From Maylandia zebra (taxonomy: Eukaryota > Chordata > Actinopteri > Cichliformes > Cichlidae): a stretch of 64,000 nucleotides of DNA. Positions 55,677 to 64,000 of the stretch are shown in pieces. The translations under genes were made by a program, and so were the position numbers. Location: the NCBI RefSeq assembly GCF_041146795.1, contig NC_135177.1, positions 23,534,560 to 23,598,559 of the forward strand, given 5' to 3'. How positions within the stretch are numbered: position 1 is the first letter of the stretch; each line of letters begins with the position of its first letter. The notes beneath the pieces are model-generated. The model was not told the origin of the DNA. It saw nothing but the letters and a program-made list of their open reading frames with translations, and ran no database searches.

Positions 55677-58600
55677 TTGGCAGACCTCCTGAAAGGACCG
55701 GGGGCCACATGGGAAGGGTTTGATTCAGTTGGGTGCCTAGAACTGAGTAATTAATTTCCTCAAAAAAGTATTCTGTGTATTTTATTTAAAGCAAATTTCA
55801 ACATATTTAATTATTTCATAGCATTTTTACCCATTTTTCTCACATTTTCTAAGCCTTGGTTAACAAGGACATAGAATGTTTTTCTCCACCTGTCACTACA
55901 GTAGGAGCACAGAAACAGGTTGGCTATAATTTCTTCCTTGTAATCCTTATAGGGAAATATGCTTCTTACAGTTTCAATGTTAGATGATCATATTAAGCAT
56001 AGCGAAAGAAATCCCAGTGAGCCAAAAGGTCAGGGGTCAGACAGCACTAAACGCTTGGTTTCCAATGGGTTTTCTACTCTTGTGTCGAGTTGATGTCAGC
56101 TCAGAACGATTTTCCTTATATTTCTTATTTTAACATGGCTTAGGTTACCATGCCATACCACTTTATTTATAAAGCACTACAGTGCTGATCAAAGTGCTGC
56201 ACAATAACAGCAAACATAAAAGACCAAAGGGTAAAAGTTAGAGAACACACTGGGTCAAAGGCCATGGCGTAAAAATGTGTCTGTAAACAAGAGTTAAAAA
56301 CAGCAAGTGAAGGAGACTGCCTGAAGTGCGATGGCAAATTGTTCCACATACATGGAGCCGCAGCTGTGAAAGCTCTATCGTCTTTGAGTTTGTGTTGCAT
56401 CTTTGTAACAAGCGAAGTCGTCTGGTCTGCTAACCTGAGAGAACAAGACGGGATGTAAGGATGTAACAGCGCACACAGCTGAAACGGGGGAAACAACCAC
56501 TTAGAGAATTAAAAACAAATAAAAGGATTTTACAGTGGATTTGTAAAGGCTCTGGAAGCCAGTGTAGAGAAACTAAAATTGGAGTGTTATTGGTTGCACC
56601 AGATAAAAATCTAGTGTTCTGCACCAGTTGTAGGAGGTGCAAAGGAGCGTGAAGTCAAGCTAATTCCTATGAAAAGTGCATTGCAGTAATCGAGATGAGA
56701 CGTAATAAAAGCATGTATTAATGTTTCAAGGTTTGCATATGGACAGGAGAGGCTTGATTTGTGACAGCAGCCTCAAGTGGAAAAGGCAGGAATTAGACAC
56801 TGTGTTCCCATGAGGATCGAACTATAGAGAATGATTCATTTTCACACCTAAATTAGTGATAATGAATTTCTTATATAAGGTCAAGAAGAAAATGTGACAC
56901 AGGAGGTGCATTTGGTGCCACTGGAACAACATAACTTCTGTCTTGCTCTCATTAAAATTTGGAAAATTTAATCAATAAGCCAGTTAAGGAAAGGCTGGAC
57001 AGGACATGCACCAATGTGTTTCACTATAAAAATAAACTTGACAGTCATAACAGTTAAAGCAAATATTATGTGTCTGGAAAATAGTGCCAAGTGGTACAAA
57101 GAGAAAGATGGAGGTCCAAAAATGGAGCCTTGTGGTACTTTTTTCAGACAGAGAATAAATGTTTTCTTTAAATGTGAAAGTGCTACAAATGAGCATAAAA
57201 GATTTAGTCCTAGTTGTCGTAGTGCCAGGATGCACAATAAACACTCTCTGAGCACCTACTTTGTCAAAAACACATCAGAAGAGCAATTTGTAAATTTGCC
57301 TGCAGCACAGGCACAACAATTGCATGCTGATTTAATGAAGAAGCCAATCACAGTTGCAACAATGATCTTATTTTTTGTATAGGGTTTTTCTAACAGACCT
57401 ATTTCAGAATAAAATGCTTGTGATACTCTGTTAGAAAACCTATGACATAATTGACTGTTCTGTCCTGTATACAAGAGCTAAATAACTTGTGCTTATTTAG
57501 GTAATTTGATTATATTACACAAACTTTATCAAAAGCAAGTTTTGATCTGGTGAAAATCTTCTATTCATTAAGTTTCTTGATGTCATGTTGCACAGTAATA
57601 GCTTTTTGCTTGTTTCATTTACTCTTCATCTTCCATTCTTTTAGGGGTAGTCAGGGCTTCCAACATCTTCCCCATCCTTAGTGCCATCCTTCTGCTGATG
57701 GGAGGAGTTTGCATTGCTGCTAGTCGTTTCTATAAAAGCAAAAGGAATATTATCCTGGGGGCAGGGATCCTCTTCGTGGCTGCAGGTAAGTGAGGACTGT
57801 TTTACGTAACTCTGTATGTAGCTCAGTATCTGTGCTTGTGTGCACATGTCTTCATGTATTTATCTACACTGCTATAAAAAAATTACAGGAACACATTTTT
57901 ATAGTAGTGCCAAGTCAGTTACACCTCTGGGATATTGATCTGGTTGGTTAAGTAGCAGAGGGGGTTGTTAATCAGTTTCATCTCTTTTGGAGTTAATGAA
58001 ATTAACACGGATGCACTAGAGGGACAACAGTGAGACAATCCCCTAGAGAGGAAATTACATTTTTCCCTCCTTATTTTTCCTGACTGTTTTTTCACTAGTT
58101 TTGCATTTTGCTAGGGTCAAAAATTACCTACAGCAGGCCTCTAGTGTGAATGTGCCTGACCAAATAATCAAAAACAGGCTTCGTGAGGGTGGCCTCGGGG
58201 CCTGACATTGTCTAGTGGGCCCTGTCCTCAGAATATCATGTGGCACAACAGTTTCTATGCTTTGTTTGGGGGTGCCTGTCGCTGCCAAATTAATGGCTAC
58301 CTGTTGTTTTTATTAACAAATGTCAGACAAATTTATGTATTAGCACTGTATGCAGGCCCATGTTTGTGTACATCTTTTATAAATATCGTATTTCTGTGCT
58401 GTCGCAGGTCTGAGCAACATAATTGGTGTGATTGTCTACATCTCGGCTGCGCTGGGGGACATTTCTCCGAAGAAGGATGAAGATAAGAAATGGCAGTACT
58501 CCTATGGTTGGTCCTTTTACTTTGGAGGCCTTTCCTTCATTATGGCTGAAATGGTGGGGGTGCTGGCTGTCAACATCTACATCGAGAAGAACAAGGAGCT

Positions 58601-59210
58601 CCGCTGCCGTTCTCGCACCGACATTTTCAAAAGTACCACGCACGCCATGCTCCGCCTGCCCAGCTACCGCTTCCGCCGCCGCTCTCGCTCCTCATCCCGT
58701 TCGACTGACCCTTCCCGCTCCCGAGACCCCTCGCCTGTGGGGGGAGGTGGAGGAAAGAACTTCGGGCTGCCCCCCTCTGCACTACTTTCCCAGGGCCCCA
58801 TTTCAGTGTCCACTCTACCCAACCCGCACTCTCGCTCCCACACAGCCCTGGCTGGAGGAGACATCTCCCTGTACACGTTGTCCCGTGACCCCAAGTTGGG
58901 AGGGTTGCCGCCCATGTATGGAACGGTGGACAGGGCCACGCTCTACCAGCTCCACAACTGCTTTCCAAAGGATGGAGGCGTAGGGGGAGGGGGGGTGATG
59001 ATGAGCGGCACTCTCCCATCACTCAAGTCCCACAACCCTTCCAATTCTTCCAATTCCAATCCACCAATTCCCAACTCTGTGGGCTCTGGCCCTCCGCCCT
59101 TCACCTCATCCACAGTCGACAGGGAGCGAGGGATGGGGACTCTGGACAGGCTGAAGGGAGACAGGGAGAGCAACTCTAACACCCTCAATAGAAAAACAAC
59201 ACCTGTGTAG
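52032..59210 (+). CDS. cacng8: TARP gamma-8 (calcium channel gamma-subunit family), complete
   Basis: AMPA-receptor auxiliary subunit of the claudin superfamily, acting at the postsynaptic membrane. Exons 52032-52254, 55122-55205, 57645-57785 and 58408-59210 (stop TAG) join in one frame of 416 residues, all introns phase 1. Start: ATG 3 bp after acceptor CTTAAAG, Kozak G at -3 and +4, giving [20 protein letters not shown]. Gamma-8 is preferred over gamma-2/-4 by [28 protein letters not shown], the long C-tail and synteny. Seen: four membrane segments, sequons NST and NVT, the Arg/Ser-rich phosphorylation segment and the C-terminal PDZ ligand TTPV. Human gamma-8 has 425 residues and about 15 more at its N-terminus. 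Confidence 0.96.
52255..55121 (+). other. cacng8 intron 1 (between coding exons)
   Basis: 2.9 kb. One inverted Tc1-like relic (53975-54345). Pyrimidine-rich stretch about 53400-53530. No coding segment otherwise. Confidence 0.6.
53975..54345 (-). mobile_element. Tc1-like relic, internally deleted, inverted
   Basis: Minus strand of 53975-54118 reads as the 3' part of the transposase region (CAGCACCTTGTTGAATTTGT). Directly beside it, 54130-54345 reads as the 5' part (CAGAAACTGCTGATCTGCTG). The middle is missing. Same family as 49735-50420 and 61300-61690. Confidence 0.7.
55122..55205 (+). CDS. cacng8: cacng8 coding exon 2: extracellular loop
   Basis: 84 bp, phase 1 to 1, residues 75-102. Encodes [20 protein letters not shown] then HDGAEYVL. 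The INHFPEDxDxDxDxAEY block is the TARP signature. Donor GTAAGT. Confidence 0.97.
55582..55675. repeat. (TG)n microsatellite
   Basis: About 94 bp of uninterrupted TG repeats, the longest in the window. Confidence 0.95.
56160..57420 (-). mobile_element. L2-type LINE relic (reverse transcriptase, 3' end)
   Basis: Minus-strand translation gives [20 protein letters not shown] (the RT block VPQGSILGPLLF), then [10 protein letters not shown]...[20 protein letters not shown] and [20 protein letters not shown] near the C-terminus. The YADD catalytic motif is disrupted, and frameshifts and stops are frequent. Inactive, 5'-truncated, inside cacng8 intron 2. Confidence 0.85.
57645..57785 (+). CDS. cacng8: cacng8 coding exon 3: TM2 and TM3 start
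   Basis: 141 bp, phase 1 to 1, residues 103-149. Encodes [40 protein letters not shown] and ILFVAAG. Nearly identical to vertebrate gamma-8. Same length as cacng7 coding exon 3, showing the shared gene structure. Confidence 0.97.
57786..58407 (+). other. cacng8 intron 3
   Basis: 622 bp, AT-rich, nothing recognised. Acceptor CTGTCGCAG at 58407. Confidence 0.65.
58408..59210 (+). CDS. cacng8: cacng8 coding exon 4: TM3-TM4 and cytoplasmic tail
   Basis: 803 bp including the stop, residues 150-416. Encodes [60 protein letters not shown], then [20 protein letters not shown] with PSRSRDPSP. This is the Arg/Ser-rich stretch phosphorylated by CaMKII/PKC in TARPs and binding acidic lipids. The rest of the tail is Gly/Pro/Ser/Asn-rich with the conserved [12 protein letters not shown] block. 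The end [10 protein letters not shown] is a class I PDZ ligand for PSD-95. Confidence 0.97.
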
Positions 59211-61000
59211 AGGAAGGGTATTAGAGGGGTAGGTGAGGAGGGAGGAGGATGGGTAGTAAAGAAAGAGGGAAGCCAGAAAGGAGCACTGCAGGCTCAACAG
59301 GAGGTAGAAACACAGGTAAAACGCTACATCTCTCCCTCCATGTTCACTGTTATTTAGTCTACTCAATCTCACTGAAGATAAAAAGAAGAGTAATAACAGA
59401 GCGATAATAACAACAACAATGAACTTTCACAATAAAACTATTTTGATATTTTAATGTGCTAGAAATGATTTATTTTGTTAATGATCAAACGCAATTAACC
59501 TTGGGCTATTATGAAAATGTTTCACATAATTTTTGTGCAATATTACCGCTAATTTAACCAGGCCATCATTGATGTAAAATTGTTGTTGTGATTATTCTTA
59601 GAGTTATTACAGGCTAGCTGTATGTGCAAACACTATAATTTAGAATGAAATTTTAATTTTCACATTTTCTTTTCCTTTATGACTTTTACTGTGAATCTCT
59701 TCCATGCAGAGCCACTGGGACTAACAGTGAGCTGTAATATGTCAGTGTCCAGCATGAGTGTGCACAATAACGTGGGAGAATGAGAGCCTGTATAATTATT
59801 TTTTCTTTTTTAACCCAAATGTTGTATGATTTTCATTTATATGATGAAGTCAGATGTGAATACTGTAAATTGTCTTCCAATATTGATACTGAAAGAAATG
59901 CAACAATAATGTGAGTGACTGCGACAGCTCACCAACTTCATTGTTATTATGAGTCTGAGTTTTCTATGGGCCTCTGTTAGTCTTATTTCCATTCTAATCA
60001 GTGTGAACAGTAGTAATTGTAGCTCTAGTCGTGTTGAAGATGTTTGTTCTTGGGCATTAACAGAACCTCTGCTCAGACGTAGCAGGAAAAAAAAAGAGAC
60101 ATAGAATTACACATTTGTACAGAATCAGGTGAAGGTTGCTGCCTGAGGAGAAAAACAAAACAAAAAAAAGCAGATTTTTTTCTATGAAAAGTCCCAAAGT
60201 GACACATGCAAATCATCATTTTCAGTGGCAAAAAAGAAAAACACTCTGTATATGTGGGTTAAAGGGTTTAAAAAAGATACCTGTACATTGTAATTATGCA
60301 TACATATATTTGTAACGTCTATAGACATGTTTCTCGGGACCACTGTTCAAAATGGGTATGCATTTTGGAACGAGCCGGTTTGGCTTAAGTGTTTTGCTCC
60401 CAGTGCCGTCCCTGGACTCTTGTCGGGTGGTTTCAACCGCCAACCCTGGCCCGCCATATCTGCCCATTTACGGCCACACGATCAGTGTTTTCCCTACTTT
60501 ATCACCAATGGCGGCTTCACCACAGACAACCCCTTAAGCTCCCCAAAGATTCCTTTCACTGTGCTTCCCCAGTAACTCCTGAGTCTGAACTCTGCGCTGT
60601 TTATGTGGATGAGAATGTAGACACATGTAACACCCAGCCATCCCACCCTCTTCCAAACTGTCCCGAGTGACTGCAGATCTAGGTGGAAACTGTGGATTCA
60701 CCTGCTACGTGGTATAATGAAGAAACAAAAACAATGACCAGATGCTTCCAGATTATTTTCATTTCGTTGATTTCATTTCAGAAAAAGAAAAAAATGTGAT
60801 TAAAAATGCACACAGATAGCATTTATGTGGGCAATATGAATAGTATGTAGTTGAGAATAGATATATCTAGATAAATGATTATGGTTTATCTAAATGTGTG
60901 ATAAACTTAAAACACTGTATTGCACGAAGTTTATAAAAAAAACAATAACAGAAATATTTACAGAGTGCTGTCTTTTTTTTCCTTTTTTTGTTGTTCAGTA
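59211..61000 (+). other. Probable cacng8 3' UTR and downstream sequence
   Basis: AT-rich with A/T homopolymers and no recognisable second gene. AATAAA at 59431-59436 is an early poly(A) candidate, but a longer UTR is possible. A GC-richer island at about 60360-60670 is open in several frames but resembles nothing I know. Confidence 0.45.
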
Positions 61001-61299
61001 GAACCTCCAAATTGACTGAAAAAAAAAGGTGGAATATTCTGGTTTTTTACCCGAGTAAATGAAGCAATACAATATTTTACAAATACTGCACTAAAAAAAA
61101 GTCCTGCAGTTAATTTGTGTTTCATGTTCTTTCTCCTGTTGTTGCGCTACAGTAGAAGGCTGTGAAAAAACACAGTTGAATCATAAAGATTCAGATTTAA
61201 TTCCGTTCATATTCAGTGCATATTCATATATAAAATGATTTAGTTTATTTTAATTTGTTATGGTGGTTGACAAAAACAAGTTAATTAGGCATTAACTTG

Positions 61300-61690
61300 A
61301 TAGACACTTTATTATGTTGTCAACTCAAGTATCTAATCAGCCAGTCACATGGCAGAAATTCAGTGCATTTAGGCATACAGATATCAGCGAGACAACCTGC
61401 TGAAGTTCAAATCGAGCTTCAGAATGGGGAAGAAAGGCAATTTAAGTAACTTTGAAAGTGGCATGGTTGCTGTTGTCAGTCTGTTTCAGAAAATGCTGAT
61501 CTACTGGGATTTTCCCACACAACCACCTCTAGGGTTTACAGAGAATGGTCTGCAGGTATGCAGGTGAAAGGTATGCAGAGGAGCATCTCTGAACATGCAT
61601 CATGCCAAACCTTGAAGCAGATGGGCAACAGTAGCTAAACGCAGCACTGAGTATGACTCCTGTCAGTTAAGACTCTCCAGTCCATATAAG
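61300..61690 (+). mobile_element. Tc1-like relic (5' half)
   Basis: AGAATGGGGAAGAAAGGCAA, CTTTGAAAGTGGCATGGTTG, CTGATCTACTGGGATTTTCC and CAGAGGAGCATCTCTGAACA are in the order of the family at 49735 and 53975. Truncated, no intact frame. Confidence 0.7.
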
Positions 61691-62094
61691 TGGATCAAAA
61701 AGTTATAAAAACAACAACAACAAGAGTTCCCTATAGACAACTTACACCGTGACCTGCAATTTGGCAGAGGTCATGGACCTTATACCTGAGAGCAATCATC
61801 AACTTCTGTTTCAGACTCACCTAAATATTGTGCGGAGGATAACTGCTGATTATGAAAGCTGGGGTGCTGGGTGAGACCAAGTGGTTTTCAGTTGTTCTGA
61901 GTTGAGTCTGCAGATTTCAAGATTAGTAGTGAGACTATGTTCATCTTTTCTTTTTCTTTTCCTTTTCTTGGGCTCACCATTGTGAATTCAGCCCCCAGGG
62001 ACAGGCTGTAAAGATGGAGTTCTGCTGTAACGTCTTAGGGAGAATATTCCACCTTCTTAACTGTAGGGCATACGAGTGTGACACCTCGTGCTGG

Positions 62095-62147
62095 CTCAGA
62101 GTGCACTAAAAAGCGCAAAATTTCTTGGCTAGACAAACACAACCTTT
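62095..62147 (+). repeat. 53-bp direct repeat, left copy
   Basis: Begins CTCAGAGTGCACTAAAAAGC and ends ACACAACCTTT. All 53 bases are identical to 62879-62931. Confidence 0.95.
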
Positions 62148-62878
62148 TTTATTTTTTTATTTATTTTATTCTTCTTGCCTGTCCCGTTTGGCTCTTTTGC
62201 CATCAGAATTATTGTCTAAAGGCAAAGAAAGATGCCCAACGGATTTACTTTACCAAACTGACCATCCCAGCCTTGCCATAATGGTCCATTTGATTCACCT
62301 TTTATTGTTTATTTTATTTTCACTTGCTGAATACGGGACAGACTTGACTGGCGGAAAGAAGGGGGAGAAAGAAAGAGGGAAAGAGAAACAGCTGAGAAGA
62401 GGGACGGGGAAGAAGGGCAAAAAACAAAAACCAACAGAATGGGCAGAAAAAAATGCATATATCAATCACCTGGATCACCTGTTGAGAAAGAAAAAAGAAA
62501 ACAAGCAGAAGAGAACAAGAGTAATAGAATAAACAACATCACAATGATATATGGGAATATGACAGTAAATACTAAATATTAAACATTATTGTGCAGCACA
62601 TAAGATCAACAGAACACAGTGTGCTTTGAGGTAGGAGCCAAAAAGGGTGTAGTTTGTGGGTGTGATCACCCGTGTGTACACCTGTGAGCATGGATGCGCT
62701 TGTTTTTTTAAAAGGTTCCTTCATGTAATGATCTGCTAGAGGGTGTGGGGGGGCCACAGCCCCGTCCTCCAGGGCATGAAGCAGGTATGGAGGAGATCAA
62801 GACTCCAGACATCCAGAGGCCCCCAGAACACAAGAGACCAAGGAAGACCAACAGAGGGGCAGCCGTGCCACTGTCCCA
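62148..62878 (-). mobile_element. 5'-truncated retroposon copy (same family as 37950-39780)
   Basis: 731 bp between the 53-bp repeats. On the minus strand it ends with CCAAACGGGACAGGCAAGAA and an A-rich tail (AATAAAATAAATAAAAAAAT), the same 3' end as the GC-rich element. The tail and bounding direct repeat indicate reverse transcription-based insertion. No protein frame recognised. Confidence 0.75.
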
Positions 62879-62931
62879 CTCAGAGTGCACTAAAAAGCGC
62901 AAAATTTCTTGGCTAGACAAACACAACCTTT
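62879..62931 (+). repeat. 53-bp direct repeat, right copy
   Basis: Exact copy of 62095-62147. It continues into the mariner-like coding relic, so this copy shows the original sequence context. Confidence 0.95.
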
Positions 62932-63130
62932 GCTCACCACCAGATTTGGCTCCTTGCAACTTCATCCACTTCCCAAAAAGGAAAATCAAGTTGAAGGATC
63001 CCCATTTTGACACATTGGAAGAAATCCAGCACCCACTGCAGAGAAACAAGTGCCAAGAGACACAGTGGTACTTGTAAGGAACAATCTAAAAACAGAATGC
63101 TGCTGAAAACCACCCAGAAGTGCACCAAAC
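62879..63130 (+). pseudogene. mariner-like transposase relic
   Basis: The frame reads RKISWLDKHNLCSPPDLAPC, then NFIHFPKRKIKLKDPHFDTL and EEIQ. PPDLAPCNF parallels the YSPDLAPCDF block around the last catalytic Asp of mariner transposases, here changed to Asn. The upstream part is cut off by the retroposon insertion and stops follow. Inactive. Confidence 0.65.
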
Positions 63131-63690
63131 TATGACCTTGAAAGTGAGATCTGCAAGTCTAGTTCATGACTGAGAATGGACTTCTCAGTTAACTAGAAGA
63201 TCCTTTTTTGCACTTAATACTTTGAAATAAGCGAATATTTGCATAATTTAAAAAAATTTTTTTTTCAATTACAGCTAAGGAGAGCAATTGATTTTTCTGC
63301 TCACTCTGCAAGTGACAAAATGGTAAAATGCCAAAGCTTGGCCAGTTACATTGTTGCAGAGTTGAAGTTAGTACTTCACCGTATCATTAGAGAGCTAAAA
63401 AATTAAGGAGAACCCAGCTTTCATCTCTACACCATCATGACTGTCACCGAGCTCCAAGTGTTGTGCGACAGTTTGGCACGTTACATCACATGCCTCCACT
63501 GAACGTGTCTTGAAGCCAGTAGTCTGAACACGATGTGAGCATATTCAACTGTTTGGTCAAGAGACCATTTCACAAACTCTGATCCATATCAAAGTAATCT
63601 AAAAAAAGTGCCATGAGATAAGGTATTTACAACAAAATTTACTTAAAGCATCAAAACTAAAGGTACTCATGATGGCCTCTGTCACTTTTA
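63131..63690. other. Unassigned sequence after the mariner relic
   Basis: AT-rich. A short stretch near 63488 reads TSHASTERV, loosely like the C-terminal block of hAT transposases, but this is too short to call. Nothing else recognised. Confidence 0.35.
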
Positions 63691-64000
63691 TGTTATGAAA
63701 TAGTTGGATTATTATCATACTGCGATTGTGATGGACATTCTGACAGATGAGGTCAGACAAGAGTCTCTGAGGACTGTGATGTTTGCAGATGACAATGTGA
63801 TTTGAAGTAGGAGTAGGGACCAGGTGGAAGAGAACCTGGTGACGCGGAGGTATGCTCAAGAGAGAAGAAGAATGAAATTTAGTAGAAGTAAGACTACATG
63901 CGTGTGAATGAGAGCTAGACAGAAAAGGTAAAGTTGCAAGGAGATGTAGTGAAGGTGGAGGTGAGTTTAAATACCATGCAAAGCAGCATATAGAGCACAA
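63690..64000 (+). mobile_element. RTE-like LINE reverse transcriptase fragment (runs off the window)
   Basis: Translation gives ILTDEVRQESLRTVMFADDN, with the RT catalytic block FADD, then RDQVEENLVTRRYAQERRRM and KFSRSKTTCV. This order is typical of RTE-type non-LTR elements in fish. In-frame stops show decay. Confidence 0.7.

Larger units (their letters stand above)
55206..57644 (+). other. cacng8 intron 2 with microsatellite and L2 relic
   Basis: 2.4 kb containing a (TG)n tract (55582-55675) and an inverted L2-type LINE relic (56160-57420). Ends with CTTTTAG at 57644. Confidence 0.65.

Noticed and set aside
58432..59022. Long alternative frames over cacng8 coding exon 4, both strands
   Set aside because: Shadows of a GC-rich exon. 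The TARP frame is confirmed by splice phase and by the TTPV end.
63420..63560. hAT transposase C-terminal fragment (TSHASTERV)
   Set aside because: Only a nine-residue resemblance, with no supporting flanking blocks.

Overview
The window looks like nuclear DNA of a ray-finned fish, probably a percomorph teleost. Evidence: compact vertebrate genes with GT-AG introns, long (GT)n microsatellites, several Tc1-like relics, tRNA-headed SINEs with L2-like or (ATGG)n tails, and hAT-type miniature elements. The species cannot be fixed from sequence alone. No bacterial, organellar or viral genes and no CRISPR array were seen.

Three protein-coding genes lie head to tail on the + strand: the 3' part of a conventional protein kinase C (prkcg, 13 coding exons, 817-10142), cacng7 (5 coding exons, 18956-26659) and cacng8 (4 coding exons, 52032-59210). 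This is the same order and orientation as PRKCG-CACNG7-CACNG8 on human chromosome 19q13.4, which supports the paralogue calls independently of the protein matches. The first exons of prkcg (N-terminus, pseudosubstrate, C1A) lie before position 1. The next human neighbour, CACNG6, is not seen before 64000.

The products belong to the same cellular setting. PKC gamma is a neuronal, calcium- and diacylglycerol-activated kinase. Gamma-7 and gamma-8 are tetraspan claudin-family auxiliary subunits (TARPs) of AMPA receptors, and the gamma-8 tail has a basic Arg/Ser-rich segment of the kind phosphorylated by PKC and CaMKII, plus a C-terminal PDZ ligand. Both TARP start codons sit directly behind a splice acceptor, so non-coding first exons are expected upstream. 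Candidates end at 14056 (cacng7) and at 33002 or 51312 (cacng8).

The most striking regulatory feature is a 36-bp tandem duplication at 15376-15447. Each copy carries a near-perfect RE1/NRSE (REST silencer) site, upstream of the cacng7 start.

The roughly 19-kb gap before cacng8 coding exon 1 and the region after 59210 are rich in mobile elements. Several insertions can be delimited by target-site duplications: a 1,178-bp hAT-type element (8-bp TSD) with another inverted-repeat element nested inside; a 547-bp hAT-type MITE; a 1,000-bp element with subterminal repeats; a SINE with a 14-bp TSD; and a 731-bp retroposed segment bounded by an exact 53-bp direct repeat inside a mariner relic. A GC-rich repeat at about 37.95-39.78 kb shares its 3' end with that 731-bp insertion. 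I found no clearly new coding system. The novelty is in the regulatory duplication and in the poorly classified repeats.
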